From: Podarcis raffonei
Lineage: Eukaryota > Chordata > Lepidosauria > Squamata > Lacertidae
Direction of reading: 5' to 3'
Assembly: GCF_027172205.1 (NCBI RefSeq)
Contig: NC_070607.1
Location: 68,262,831 to 68,326,830 of the forward strand
DNA: 64,000 bases
The translations under genes and the position numbers were made by a program. Numbering within the stretch: position 1 is the stretch's first letter; each line of letters starts with the position of its first letter. Under the pieces are notes generated by a model that ran no database searches, was not told the origin of the DNA, and saw nothing but the letters and a program-made list of their open reading frames with translations. Below, piece by piece: positions 32,955-44,242 of the stretch.

Positions 32955-33322
32955 CATAGTTGAGGGAGTTGAGAATGTTGAACCTGGAGAAGAGGAGACT
33001 GAGAGGAGAGATGATAGCCATCTTTAAATACCTAAAGGGCTGTCACATGGAGGATGGAGCAAGCTTGTTTTCTTCTCCCAAAGCTAGGACCTGAACCAAT
33101 GGATTCAAGTTACAAGAAATGAGATTCCAACTAAACATCAGGAAGAACTTTGACAGTGCAAGGACTCCCTTGAGAGGTTGTGGACCTTCCTTGGAGGTTT
33201 CTAAGCAGAGATTGGGTGGCCATCTGTCATGGATGCTTTAGTTGGGATTCCTGCATTTCATGGGGTAGGACTAGATGACCCTCGGGATCCCTTCCAGTGC
33301 TACATTTCTATGATTCTGTGAT
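32955..33322 (+). mobile_element. CR1 LINE 3' end
   Basis: Contains GAGAAGAGGAGACTGAGAGG, GATGATAGCCATCTTTAAAT, then TGGCCATCTGTCATGGATGC and the terminal ATTTCTATGATTCTGTG. This is the diagnostic CR1 C-terminus and 3' UTR, 5'-truncated and inactive. Confidence 0.85.
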
Positions 33323-33423
33323 AGATCAAAGGAACTATTTGTAAATTAGAGCTACAAAACATTGCTAAAGGACTTCATGAAGAGAAATGTCCAATGCTTT
33401 TGTTAGGCAAAAATATTCTAGAC

Positions 33424-33556
33424 CAGCAATAGCCAATGTGCTGTTTTCTAGCTATTGCTGGACTACAACTCCCATAATCCCTGACTGCTGACCATATTGG
33501 CAGGGGCTGGTGGCAGTTGGGAGTCCAGCAGCACCTGGATTTTAGGCTACCCCTGT
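33424..33556. mobile_element. hAT palindromic MITE, degraded
   Basis: GGACTACAACTCCCATAATC and its inverted partner GGCAGTTGGGAGTCCAGCA identify the family. Confidence 0.6.
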
Positions 33557-34389
33557 CTAGTGAGTAGATTTCTAGTGCCAACATCCTGCTTAGTTGAGAA
33601 AACCCAGCTTTAGAGCACCCCCAACTTCTCCTGAAGCCCTCTAGCCCTCTAAGGAATTAGTTCTATTGTTGACGTGCTCTCAACCATCAAAACATTTCTC
33701 CTAATTTAGTTAAAGTCTGTCCTCCTATCATTTAAACCCATTAGATCTTGTCCTGTCCTCTGGGACACCAGAGAAGCCATTGCCCTTCTTGGCAAGCATC
33801 TGAAATGACCTGGAAAGTAAAACAGAGGGCATGATGACGTTTCCATTTCAAATGTACACCTCATGGTGGCACCGCTGCTTCAGGGCTGTAGTGTGGATTC
33901 TTTTGCTTCTGGGATCCAGCACTTGTCTTGCAAATAAGTGAATGTGTCTCTGTTAAAGCAGTGGTTATTTCCAGTGCAGCAGCTTCCTTCATACCTCTTT
34001 ACTACATTTTCTTAAGTGGCTGATTCTCCTTGACCTCCCAGTGGCTTTTGATACCACTGGCCATGTTATCCTTCTGGGCCATCTGTGAGAGGTAGGAAGC
34101 ACTCCTTTGCAGAGCTTCCATTCATATTCTGTGGCAGCTTCAGACAATAGCCCTGGGTGACTTCTGCTTGGGCCAGAGCTAGCTTTCTTGTGGAATCGCA
34201 CATGGTTTAGTCTTAATTGTCCATGCTATGTGTACGAAGCCACTGGAAGCTGCCACCAGGATTGGAGCACCAAGTCATCAGTATGCTGATATCACACACA
34301 GTGTTCTCTTTTCCACTTGTACCAAGCAAGGCACTGCAACTGCTCAGCCAGTGCCTGGAGGTGGTAATGAGCTAGATCTGGCCCAATAA

Positions 34390-34615
34390 TTCATCTTAAG
34401 TGTAGTGTAGTAGTTACAGTGTTGGATTGGGACCTGGGAGATGGGCTCAAATCCCCAATCAGCCATGAAGTTCACTGGGTAGCCTTGGACCAGTTCACTG
34501 TCTCTCAGCCTAACCTACCTCAGGGTTGTTGTGAGCATAAAATGGAGAACCAATATATCCGCTGCCTTGATTTCCTTGGAGGAAAGATGGGATAGAAATG
34601 TAATATAAATAAACT
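34390..34615 (+). mobile_element. MIR/CORE-SINE-like element inside L2
   Basis: GTGTAGTAGTTACAGTGTTG head, B box GGCTCAAATCCCC, core CACTGGGTAGCCTTGGACCA, end CTCAGGGTTGTTGTGAGCA and AAATGGAGAACCAATATAT. It separates two L2 blocks, so it is younger than the L2 copy. Confidence 0.65.
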
Positions 34616-34809
34616 GAAGCTGAATCCAAACAAGGCAGAAGTGCTATGGGTGTCCAGGAGGTGGCAGAATTAGCTGTTCTTGATAGGGTGCACTTCTTTT
34701 GAAGTGTGTGTATTTTGGGGACACTCCTGAAATAATCTTTTTTGTCACTCAAGGCCAAGGTGGCCGTGGCTAGGAAAGCCTATGTCCAGCTTCAGCTTAT
34801 GTACCAATA

Positions 34810-35027
34810 CAGTGGTACCTCGGGTTAAGTACTTAATTCGTTCCGGAGGTCTGTTCTTAACCTGAAACTGTTCTTAACCTGAAGCACCACTTTAGCTAAT
34901 GGGGCCTCCCGCTACCGCCGGAGCATGATTTCTGTTCTCATCCTGAAGCAAAGTTCTTAACCCGAGGTACTATTTCTGGGTTAGCGGAGTCTGTAACCCG
35001 AAGCGTATGTAACCCGAGGTACCACTG
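34810..35027. mobile_element. pogo/Tigger-like MITE inside L2
   Basis: CAGTGGTACCTCGGGTTAAG to ACCCGAGGTACCACTG, TA at 34808-34809 and 35028-35029. Confidence 0.88.
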
Positions 35028-35539
35028 TATAACCATTTCTGGATAGGAATACCTTGGCTGTAGTTATTCACGATCTGATAAGCTACAACCTGATTTGCTG
35101 TGCATGGGGCTGTCTTTGAAAACTGTCTCGAAATCACAACTAATGAAAAATGCTGCAGTACTAATGTTAATTGGAACAGCAGGCTGTAAGCACATTACTC
35201 CTATCTTGAAAAAACTACACTGGTTGCCAGTTGTTTTCTGGGCCAAAATCAAGGTGTTTACTTTGATGTTTGAAGGCCTAAATGGCATGGGACCCAAATA
35301 GCTGCAGGAATGCCTCCTTTCAACTCAACCTACCTGTGTTTTAAGATCAGCAGGTGACACCCTCTTGGTGGTCCCTAAGCAAGATTGTGAGTGGCCCAGG
35401 GAAGGGCCTTTTCTATGGTGGTGCCTTGCAAGTGGATCACTTTTCCTACAAAGGTGCACCTGGCCCCACCTCTTTATAGTTTTAGGCATCTGGTTAAGAT
35501 GCACCTCTTTCAGTAGGCATTTGGAGGATAAATGGATTA

Positions 35540-35750
35540 CAGTGGTACCTCAGGTTAAGTACTTAATTCGTTCCGGAGGTGTATTCTTAACCTGAAACTC
35601 TTCTTAACCTGAAGCACCACTTTAGCTAATGGGGCCTCCCGCTGCTGCTGTGCCGCCGCCGCCTGATTTCTGTTCTCATCCTGAACCAAACTTCTTAACC
35701 CGAGGTAATATTTCTGTAACCTGAAGCGTATGTAACCTGAGGTACCACTG
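35540..35750. mobile_element. pogo/Tigger-like MITE, left of a tandem pair
   Basis: CAGTGGTACCTCAGGTTAAG to CTGAGGTACCACTG; TA at 35538-35539 and 35751-35752. The right TA is shared with the next copy. Confidence 0.88.
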
Positions 35751-35752
35751 TA

Positions 35753-35996
35753 CAGTGGTACCTCTAGTTATGAACTTAATTCGTTCCGGAGGCCCGTTAT
35801 TAACCTGAAACTGTTCTTAACTAGAGGCATGCTTTCGCTAATAGGGCCTCTTGCTGCTGCCGCTGCGCCACCAGCACACGATTTCTGTTCTCATCCTGGG
35901 GCAAAGTTCTCAACACGAGGTAACTCTTCCAGGTTAGCGGAGTTTGTAACCTGAAGCGTTTGTAACCTGAGGCATTTGTAACTCGAGGTACCACTG
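35753..35996. mobile_element. pogo/Tigger-like MITE, right of a tandem pair
   Basis: CAGTGGTACCTCTAGTTATG to TAACTCGAGGTACCACTG; closing TA at 35997-35998. More diverged than the left copy. Confidence 0.86.
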
Positions 35997-36002
35997 TATT
36001 GG

Positions 36003-36060
36003 CAATAATATTATTATTATTATTATCATCAGCATTATCATTATTATTTATTTATTATTT
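36003..36060. repeat. (ATT)n-rich microsatellite
   Basis: Imperfect ATT/ATC runs followed by CTCCACCCATCTGGCT, which looks like the antisense start of an L2-type tail. Confidence 0.7.
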
Positions 36061-36871
36061 ATACTCCACCCATCTGGCTTAATATCTGCAAGCAAATTGG
36101 TTCAGGCCTCTCACAAGAGTGATGTGCCCCTCTTACAGCAGCCTGCTGGACATGCAACAGTGGGAGAGAGAGAGAGAACAGGGTGGCCTCCCTCCAGCTG
36201 CTTGTTCAGCCCTACCCATAGTCAACATGTGGCCCCTGACAGACTACCCTCAAGGGAATGTGGCCTTTGAGAGGAAGCTGTTTGGCCGCTCCTGTTTGAA
36301 CTGACCTGGACTGGTGTACCATAGTGTGTTTGTCCCCCAGCCAAGAGAGCTGCCTCTAAGAACAGTCAGGAAAAGGATGCCACATCAACAGTTTTCAGCC
36401 CAGGCACCTGTCAGAGGAGGCTGCTTCAGGCAGCACCGTCCTGCGATGGAACAAAAGGCCCCTAGCTACTGTTTAGTGCTAACCGGAGAACATTCCTTCG
36501 ATGTGTGGAGCGCCAGGAAATTCTTGCCTTTCCTTCATTATGGAATGATTCCTTTTTCTCCTTTCTGTGCAGATCATGACTTGGCTCATTCTGCTAGGAC
36601 AAGCTGAAGAAGAGGATGAAGGACTGGCTCTTTAGGCAGTGAGTACCATAGGAAAATTGGGCAGGCGGAGGGTTATTATAAAGGGAACTAGATTTGAAGA
36701 ACATTGCAGTGGGCCAGATTCAACTAAGTAGGTCTGCCAGCTGGAGCCAGTGCCAGGACTCCTGCTAGCACAATGGGACTTTGAGTTTAGTGGGAAGCAT
36801 GTTTAGAATTGGAGTTTTACTCCCAATCAACCAAATTTCCCTTGTTTTCAGTGGAACTGAACTCATGACTA
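36061..36871. other. intergenic, nothing recognised
   Basis: Unique-looking sequence with a GAGA run (about 36163-36176). Open readings (97 codons at 36314-36607) show no domain. Confidence 0.4.
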
Positions 36872-37238
36872 TGGGACACGGGTGGCGCTGTGGGTAAAAC
36901 CTCAGTGCCTAGGACTTGCTGATCGTAAGGTCAGCGGTTCGAATCCCCGCGGCGGGGTGAGCTCCCGCCGTTCGGTCCCAGCTCCTGCCCACCTAACAGT
37001 TTGAAAGCACCCCTAAGTGCAAGTAGATAAATAGGTACCGCTTTATAGCGGGAAGGTAAACAGCATTTCCGTGTGCGGCGCTGGTACTGGCTTGCCAGTG
37101 CAGCTTTGTCACGCTGGCCACGTGACCCGGAAGTGTCTTCGGACAGCGCCGGCTCCCGGCCTCTTGAGCGAGATGAACGCGCAACCCTAGAGTCGGTCAC
37201 GACTGGCCCTGACGGGCAGGGGTACCTTTACCTTTTTT
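36872..37238 (+). mobile_element. Sauria SINE with 12-bp target duplication
   Basis: Boxes as in the other copies (GTGGCGCTGTGGG, GGTTCGAATCC), tail TACCTTTACC. Perfect AACTCATGACTA at 36860-36871 and 37239-37250. Confidence 0.93.
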
Positions 37239-37250
37239 AACTCATGACTA

Positions 37251-38349
37251 ACGTTTGCTAGACTGGGGACTTCGTCTTTAACAACAACAACAAAAAAGGA
37301 ATATCAAATATCAAGCAGCTTTCCTTTAAAACAATATTTATCATATTTTTAATCAATACTTTTTATATGCTCATGAACCATTGCATATACATCCATTTAT
37401 GACAGGCTACAGTCCTAAGTGCTTAAAAGGAAGCCCCACTGACCCCGGCTTAAAGTGGAATTATAAAGTAGCCATGCTAGCCCATTTTAAATTTTTGTCT
37501 GAGGGAGGCGTTGGGATTCAACGCACCTTGCTTTGTAGACTGGCATGGGGAGGGTAAATAGGGAGGAACCTCCAGTCTTCCTTTTGCTGATCTATTTATT
37601 CAGTATTATACTGATACTCTCAGAGCCCCTGGCCTCATTTCCTACTTCCTTTTCTTCATGCTCATCCTGGGAGATGAGACATCTTCATGAGTCTCTCCAG
37701 CAGACATCAGTGAGCAAACATAGCTCTATGTATCTCCACCTGAGTGAGAACTAGGATCTTTCCTATCAAGAATGTGTTTCCTTTAATAAGCCTGGCTTTC
37801 TTATATTCAAAACTCAACGAGTCTCAGCGTAAAGTGTGCTTCTTCAACAGTGTTTCAGTTAAGCTTCCAAGTTGCATGTTAACACCAAATACCATGAGAA
37901 AGTTCCTTATTGACCTTGGAGCAGCAAGGCATAAGAGCAAATTTAAAGCATGCATTATGGTATTGCAATCAAAAACTTTTATTAACTATTAAATTCTACC
38001 CCTAGAGACAGAGATCTATTTGTGTACTAGCGCTCTATTTGTGAACTGGCAGAAATCCAAGAACATGTTAACTCCTGGGCTGTCTCCTTTGACAGCCACC
38101 TATTACAATACTGAATTTGAAGAAGAAGAGTTGTTAAGCAATAGGTATATGTGGGGAACATCTGGTAGGATTAAATTTAGAAGGGATACTTGAATCATGC
38201 TATCAGATAAGAAAAAAGTGGGGTGTTCTATACTGTCTACTGTACAACATAAAAATGCAAAATGCAAATGCAAAATACATAACATTATAACATAAAAATT
38301 AAAAACAACATAAAAAACCCCTCCTACAAGCACATTTAAAAGCCCATCT
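37251..38349. other. intergenic, nothing recognised
   Basis: AT-rich. No coding or repeat signature that I can name. Confidence 0.4.
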
Positions 38350-38950
38350 TTCTTTGGCAATCACTTCTAGCCGAATAAGATTGTTTTCCAATAAAATGGT
38401 CTTAACAGTGAGTGTGTAAGTGACTGTGAAGGCCAATTCTGGATCCACACGTCCTTCCACAGTGGGGACATAGGTTTCCGCTGAGGGTTTGCCAAAAGTG
38501 CTTTATTCTTAGCTCCTTTCTCCTTTTTGCCCTGAGTTCATGCTTCTTCAAAGTCCATGGCACCTTTGGTAAAGTCTATTCTCCAATTGGAGCACTTGCA
38601 GGCCAGTGTTCCCCAGTTATCAGTGTTTAAACTACTGTACATTTTTTAAGATTTGCCTTGAGAGCATCTTTAAACCTCTTTTGTTGTCCATTTTGCTTTC
38701 CATTCTTAAGTTGGGAGTAGAGTAGTTGCTTTGGAAGGCATCTGAACAATGTGACCAGTCCAACGAAGTTGATGTTGAAGAATCATTGCTTCAACACTGG
38801 TGATCATTGCTTCTTCCAGTTCATTGTCATTAGTTCTCCAGCCTTCCCAAGTGATGTGTAAAATTTTTCGGAGACACCGTTGATGGAATCTTTCAAGGAA
38901 TTGGAGATGGAGTTTATAAGTGGTCCATGTTTCGATTGTTTAATCAGGCA
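38350..38950 (-). mobile_element. non-LTR retrotransposon, ORF2 C-terminus with zinc finger
   Basis: Read on -, segments LERFHQRCLRKILHITWEGW, LQHQLRWTGHIVQMPSKA, NTDNWGTLACKCSNWR and finally CPHCGRTC…IGLHSHL appear in order, broken by stops. A C-terminal C2H2-type finger after a GHxxRMP-like block is found in some non-LTR retrotransposon ORF2 proteins. I cannot fix the clade. Confidence 0.6.
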
Positions 38951-38959
38951 AAGACCTAA

Positions 38960-39095
38960 CGGAAGAGGAACAGTTTGGCCTGGTGCCTAAAGATATGTAA
39001 TGAAGGCACCAGGTGATTCCCGCTGGGGAGAGCCTTCCACAAATGGAGAGCCACCACCAAAAAGGCCCTTTCTCGTGTTGGCACATAAAGAATAT
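38960..39095 (-). mobile_element. L2-like LINE fragment
   Basis: GAGAGCCTTCCACAAATGGA and GCCACCACCAAAAAGGCCCT are the antisense of an L2-type ORF end (…ATTEKA…). Confidence 0.5.
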
Positions 39096-40430
39096 CAGAT
39101 TCAGTAAGAAGTAGATTCAGCTAAAGTACCACCACATGGTATTTATTTATTAAAATGTGTTACATGTTGCTTTTTATTACCAAATTATCCCAAAGTGGAA
39201 GTGCAATACCATAAAACCATGTAAGCCATCAACAAACAGTAAAACCAGACACCAACTCTATCTGAGGAATAACCAGAGTGCCCTTCCTCAGGTTGCAGCA
39301 TTTTCAATCCCTGACAAGTGTGGCACTTAGGCAGGCCCATAAGTTAGAAGGTGCTCCCTCAGATATCCAAGTTCTAAGCCAGGGTGAATAATTTTTTTGG
39401 CTTGGCAAACCAGATCTTTATCTTCCCACCCCACCCCTGTGCAGGCCAGCTTTGACTAGTGAACATGGCTACCCACCTGTCAGTCACTGGACATCATTGC
39501 TGGTATGCAGGCCCTGGAGGGCTGCCCAAGGTTAGCCAAATATAGTTAGCCACCCCTAGTTTACTGCATACTTCAATACCTCAAATGTTTATTCATTTTT
39601 GCATTGCATTTATTAGCTGGACAATATACCTTAATTTATTGATGTATATATAGAGATTTTGGGGACAATGTTTTCTTTTCTGTAATAACAAAGAAAGGAA
39701 AAAAGTGAGGAAAGATGAAAGACATCTTATTTACAGCTAGCAGCATTGTGTCCTCTGCTGCTCAGTAATTCTAAGAAACCGAAACATCAGTGCTGGTTTG
39801 AAAAGTTCAGTCTGCTATTTTGATCGAAACTGCCATCCCATTGCATCGAAACATATTTGAAAACCTGCTCCTTGCTCTCCACAATTCTATGCAAAATTTG
39901 GTTATATCTTCAGATGTATCTAAATGCATAGCAAAGCAGGCAACATTGCAAAGTATATAGTAGATTGGGAGGTAAATCTCTGTTCACTCAAAAATCAGGT
40001 ATTTACTTTACCAGTTTAATAAAATATTTATACTATTGTTCAGAATTCTTTGCCATTTGTGAAAATTGTGCATCAGAAACATTAATTACAATGTTCAACT
40101 TCTTTAGAAGTTCTTTAGAAATCTATAATGTCTATACCCTTACCTTATGTAATATTTAAGGGGAAAGTGGAGAATTTTTAAATAATTAAAAATACAGAGG
40201 AAGTGCTGATTTGTTATGGAGTGATGTCTGTATCTGTCATAGATTCCTAAAACCCACTGATGAAACTAGACACCATTTTGGCACAATAAATGCAAATCAT
40301 ATGTAAAAATTAGACCCAGGCATATCTCCACTACGATATACGCCAGAGAATTTCACCTCATCATTCTTCCTGCAAACTCAGAACATCTGGTTGAACAGAA
40401 AGAGGCCCTTTGCAAGATATCACTATCTTG
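39096..40430. other. intergenic, nothing recognised
   Basis: AT-rich with one possible worn hAT relic at about 39380-39560 (GCCAGGGTGAATAAT … TAGCCACCCCTAG). No coding signal. Confidence 0.35.
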
Positions 40431-40589
40431 CAGAAGGAAGTATATAATTATGCATTGCCTGGAGAGAATGGAGAGAGAAAAGCTTTACTCCCTCCTCTTG
40501 TAATATTAGAACCTGGAGACATCCCATAATGTTGGAAGATTCGGGATAGACAAACGAAAGCACTTCTTCACACACACATAGCACTTATC

Positions 40590-40878
40590 CACACTTAACT
40601 TTCATCCATGTTTTCAAGGCACAGACTGCACCTTAAAGCTCTGTGCCTAAGCACCCTTTTTCCACTCTAGATCTTTCCCCGTGAAAACCTGCTCTTTAAA
40701 GCTCAATCGGAGCAAGCAAAAATCCACAGAAAGCCCAAATTTGCTCTGATTAAGCACTAAAGGGCAGATTTTTGTGGGGAAAGCTCCGGGGTAGGGGGAC
40801 AAGCCAACTTGGACACCGAGCTTTTAAGCATGGGCCTGTGCCTGGAAAGAGCAGGGCAAAAGCTAAGTGTGGATAATA
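40590..40878. mobile_element. TIR MITE nested in CR1
   Basis: Ends TTATCCACACTTAACTTT and AAAGCTAAGTGTGGATAA are inverted with one mismatch. It splits the CR1 sequence between ATAG and TTAAAC. Only a 3-4 bp duplication (TAG/ATAG) can be argued, so the superfamily is open. Confidence 0.7.
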
Positions 40879-41033
40879 GTTAAACTATAGAATTCGCTCC
40901 CACAAGAAGTAGTGATGGCCACCAGCTTGGATGGCTTAAAAAGTGGATTAGGCAAATTTGTGAAGGATAAGGCAAACAATATCTCCTTGCCACCTCCACT
41001 GTTGAAGGCAGTATGCCTCTGAATGCCAGTTAC

Positions 41034-41335
41034 TGAACCATGTGGCAGTCCTGAAGTGACAGGTTTGGTGTGGTTACCAGGGGTCAGCAAACTTTTTCAG
41101 CAGGGGGCCGGTCCACTGTCCCTCAGACCTTGTGGGGGGCAGACTGTATTTGGGAGGGGGGAATGAACAAATTCCTATGCCCCACAAATAACCCAGAGAT
41201 GCATTTTAAATAAAAGGACACATTCTACTCATGTAAAAACACGCTGATTCCCAGACCGTCCGCGGGCTGGATTTAGAAAGCGATTGGGCCGGATCCAACC
41301 CCCGAGTCTTAGTTTGCCTAACCATGGCTTAGATA
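41034..41335. mobile_element. hAT-like element nested in CR1
   Basis: CAGGGGTCAGCAAACTTT near one end and TTAGTTTGCC at the other, with GGGCCGG words, resemble Charlie/MER-type hAT non-autonomous elements. The 45 bp before CAGGGG (GAACCATGTGGCAGTCC…) are also present ahead of the copy at 56096, so the repeat unit is longer than the hAT core. Confidence 0.65.
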
Positions 41336-41742
41336 TTGTTTTTAGGTTTGCTCTAGGCATCCAGTTGGCCACTGTGCGAACAGAGACGCTGGCCTGGATG
41401 TGCCATTAGCCAGAGCCAGCAGGCTTTTCTCATGTTCTTCTGAAAGAGCGGCAATTTCACTCAGAGAGCCCATGCAGCTATTTTGTCACGTATTCACTCA
41501 AGTGTATTATATTGCCAATTAATTAGGGAATGTGCAAACTTCAGGTGCAAACGTGTTTTAAATTTGCATTGAATGCGCTTGAAATGTATTGTGTAGATCC
41601 ACGTAACAACGGTGCTTTCCTTCTGCAACAAAGCAGTCATGTGATATATGTTGTACCCTAAATGTTGCAATTCATTCCTAATTATGGTTAACATTGTTGT
41701 AGGGATTAAGACATATTTAAAAGAGCAGGTTTTCTGAAATAC

Positions 41743-42678
41743 ATTTGATGCAGATGACACCCAGCTCTACCTCTCCTTTAAATCAGAACCAGTGAAGGCG
41801 GTGAAGGTCCTGTGTGAGTGCCTGGAGGCGGTTGGAGGATGGATGGCGGCTAACAGATTGAGGTTGAATCCTGACAAGACAGAAGTACTGTTTTTGGGGG
41901 ACAGGGAGCGGGTTGGTGTGGGGGATTCCCTGGTCTTGAACGGGGTAACTGTGCCCCTGAAGGACCAGGTGCGCAGCCTGGGAGTCATTTTGGACTCACA
42001 GCTGTCCATGGAGGCGCAGGTTAACTCTGTGTCCAGGGGAGCTGTCTACCAGCTCCACCTGGTACGCAGGCTAAGACCCTACCTGCCCGCGAACTGTCTC
42101 GCCAGAGTGGTGCATGCTCTAGTTATCTCACGCTTGGACTACTGCAACGCGCTCTACGTGGGGCTACCTTTGAAGGTGACCCGGAAACTGCAATTAATCC
42201 AGAATGCAGCAGCTAGACTGGTGACTGGGAGTGGCCGCCGGGACCACATAACACCAGTTCTGAGAGATCTGCATTGGCTCCCAGTACGTTTCCGAGCACG
42301 ATTCAAAGTGTTGGTGCTGACCTTTAAAGCCCTAAACGGCCTCAGTCCTGTATACCTGAAGGAGCGTCTCCACCCCCATCGTTCAGCCCGGACACTGAGA
42401 TCCAGCGCCGAGGGCCTTCTGGCGGTTCCCTCATTGCGAGAAGTGAGGCTACAGGGAAGCAGACAGAGGGCCTTCTCGGTAGTGGCGCCCGCCCTGTGGA
42501 ACGCCCTCCCATCCGATGTCAAAGAGATAAATAATTACCTGACATTCAGAAGACATTTTAAGGCAGCCCTGTTCAGGGAAGTTTTTAATATGTAATGCTA
42601 TACTGTTATTAACACTGATTGGGAGCCGCCCAGAGTGGCTGGGGAAACTCAGCCAGATGGGCGGGGTATAAATAATAA

Positions 42679-42714
<36 letters not shown>
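41743..42714 (+). mobile_element. L2/CR1-group LINE, 3' third, long open frame
   Basis: Starts at the reverse-transcriptase catalytic block (DADDTQLYLSF, 41746) and stays open to a stop at 42593-42595: LRLNPDKTEVLFLGD, VRSLGVILDSQLSM, LDYCNALYVGLP, LQLIQNAAARL, HITPVLRDLHWLPV, FKALNGLSPVYL, ALWNALPSDVKEIN. Tail GATGGGCGGGGTATAAATAA then (ATT)n. The 5' truncation leaves no endonuclease. The undisturbed frame marks a fairly young copy. Confidence 0.88.
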
Positions 42715-42719
42715 GAGTT

Positions 42720-43815
42720 TTTGTACTGGATGAAAGACTAAAAAGACATTTGGTAATGAATGGATTAAGAAATATTACGATGCAATTACGTAGGCCCGAT
42801 TCCTTCCTAACAGGTTAAACAAGAAATAAAGTTCTGCAGTCTTTGGTATGCAAAATAATATGGTACGGTTGCAAGTCTCATTTTTAAATATAGTGGAAAT
42901 CTCATAAAATCATGCATTAAAATTTAAATTAAAGAGAAGCTGTCTGTACTCTTTGATTTTCAGCTGACAAAAAAGATAAAATTAGGTGTTCGATAGTGAT
43001 AAATAAATATTATATATGCAGAGAGGAAATGTCCACATTGAATCATAGCTTAAATACTCCACATGAGAGCCAAAGTTCAATGCTCTCACTTCAGGACTCC
43101 AGCCAGGGGGGAAAACTAGCACTCCAAAACACTGCCAGCTCACAAAGTCCAAAAGCTAAGCAGTTCTGTGTCTCTGGGCTTTTCTGAAAACTCTGGTCTC
43201 ACTCAAAACTGTAGTCAACTGTTCTTCTCACAGAGAGACACCTTGTCATGCTTCCCTTGACTAAAAGGAATAAAATTTCCCAAGGCTCACTTAGTTTTCT
43301 TGGGCTATCTTAGTTAACACAGATACACACCATCTTAATATAGCTATCAATTGTCTTGTCAAATCTAAGAGGCTAGTCAGGTATTTCTTCAAGGCAACTC
43401 ACATGGACAAAAAACCCATTCATAGTGATCTAATAGAAAACCCATAACAATCCAGCATTGTTGGTTTACACCTCATAAATCACACATTTATTATATCAAC
43501 TCTTGCAATGATTAAATTGAGAAAGACTGTCCTGCAAAACCATTTATGGGATCAACCTTAGCAGCTGAAACAGCACTGTCCCTATGATTCCTTGTGTGGA
43601 CTTTCCCACCCCAGTTAAAAGTGCCAGCTTTCCTATCCTCTTTTCCTCCAATTTGAGTGACAAATGATGAGTCAAGGACAACACTGCAAACTATCCTTTA
43701 CTGATACTGTACTGTCCCCAGATTCATCTTGTTATTTGCAAAATGAAAACCGTGAGGTTAAATTTCAAGCCTTGTGCAATTCAGTAAAAATACCTGGCAT
43801 TTAGAATCACAGCAA
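42720..43815. other. intergenic, nothing firmly recognised
   Basis: AT-rich. The middle (about 42990-43560) has the look of worn retroelement DNA (GGAATAAAATTTCCC) but I found no paired ends. Confidence 0.35.
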
Positions 43816-43819
43816 AGGG

Positions 43820-43965
43820 GAATAGAGATAGTTCAGCTGGTAGAGCATGAGACTCTTAATTTCAGGGTCAGGGGTTCGAGCCCTGAATTGGGCAAAAGAT
43901 TACTGTGTTACAGGGGGTTAGACTAGATGGCCCCTATGTTCCCTTCCAACGCTACAATTCTATGA
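43820..43965 (+). mobile_element. tRNA-Lys-derived SINE with CR1-like tail
   Basis: GTTCAGCTGGTAGAGCATGA, anticodon loop ACTCTTAAT (CTT) and B box GGGGTTCGAGCCC follow tRNA-Lys. After GGGCA comes GGGGGTTAGACTAGATGGCC and CAACGCTACAATTCTATGA, a CR1 3' end. Confidence 0.82.
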
Positions 43966-44242
43966 AAACGCATCCCTTTAGGGTGGGGAACTTTAGGCCC
44001 GGGTGCTGAATGTGCCTCCCACAGGCCTTTTCACCTGACCCTAGGAATTCTCCCAAGGAATATGTCCTTGTACTCTTGATATTGCCTCTTGTGTGCCTGG
44101 ATAAAGAGGGGTGTATGAGTGTATGTAGAAAATAGCCTCCTGTACAACCCTAAAACTTACACTGGCATGTGACACCTGGAAGGCTTCCCAGAAGGGCCTG
44201 TGACTCTCAGGCTGAAAAAGGTTCCTCACTCCTGCCTAGAAG

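Larger units (their letters stand above)
33990..35537 (+). mobile_element. decayed L2-type LINE with nested insertions
   Basis: Scattered reverse-transcriptase blocks in order: LLDLPVAFDTTGHV (about 34025), HQYADITHS (about 34280, relic of HQYADDTQ), LKLNPNKAEVLW (34615), LMKNAAVLM, ITPILKKLHWLPV (35190-35230), FEGLNGMGP (35270). Many stops. It is split by a MIR-like SINE (about 34390-34615) and a pogo-like MITE (34810-35027), and ends next to the tandem MITEs. Confidence 0.7.
40435..41445 (+). mobile_element. CR1-type LINE 3' end with two nested DNA elements
   Basis: Blocks in CR1 order: ATAATTATGCATTGCCTGGA, GTTGGAAGATTCGGGATAGA, TTAAACTATAGAATTCGCTC, CCACCAGCTTGGATGG, then GGCATCCAGTTGGCCACTG and AGCCAGCAGGCTTTTCTC. 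The series is interrupted at about 40590-40878 and 41034-41335 by separate elements. Confidence 0.75.

Noticed and set aside
42154-42522. 122-codon - strand reading near 42.3 kb
   Set aside because: Shadow of the L2-type LINE frame on +.
43820-43895. Functional tRNA-Lys gene
   Set aside because: The acceptor stem does not pair properly, the 5' G run differs from tRNA-Lys, and a CR1-like tail follows. Two more such copies exist, so it is a SINE.
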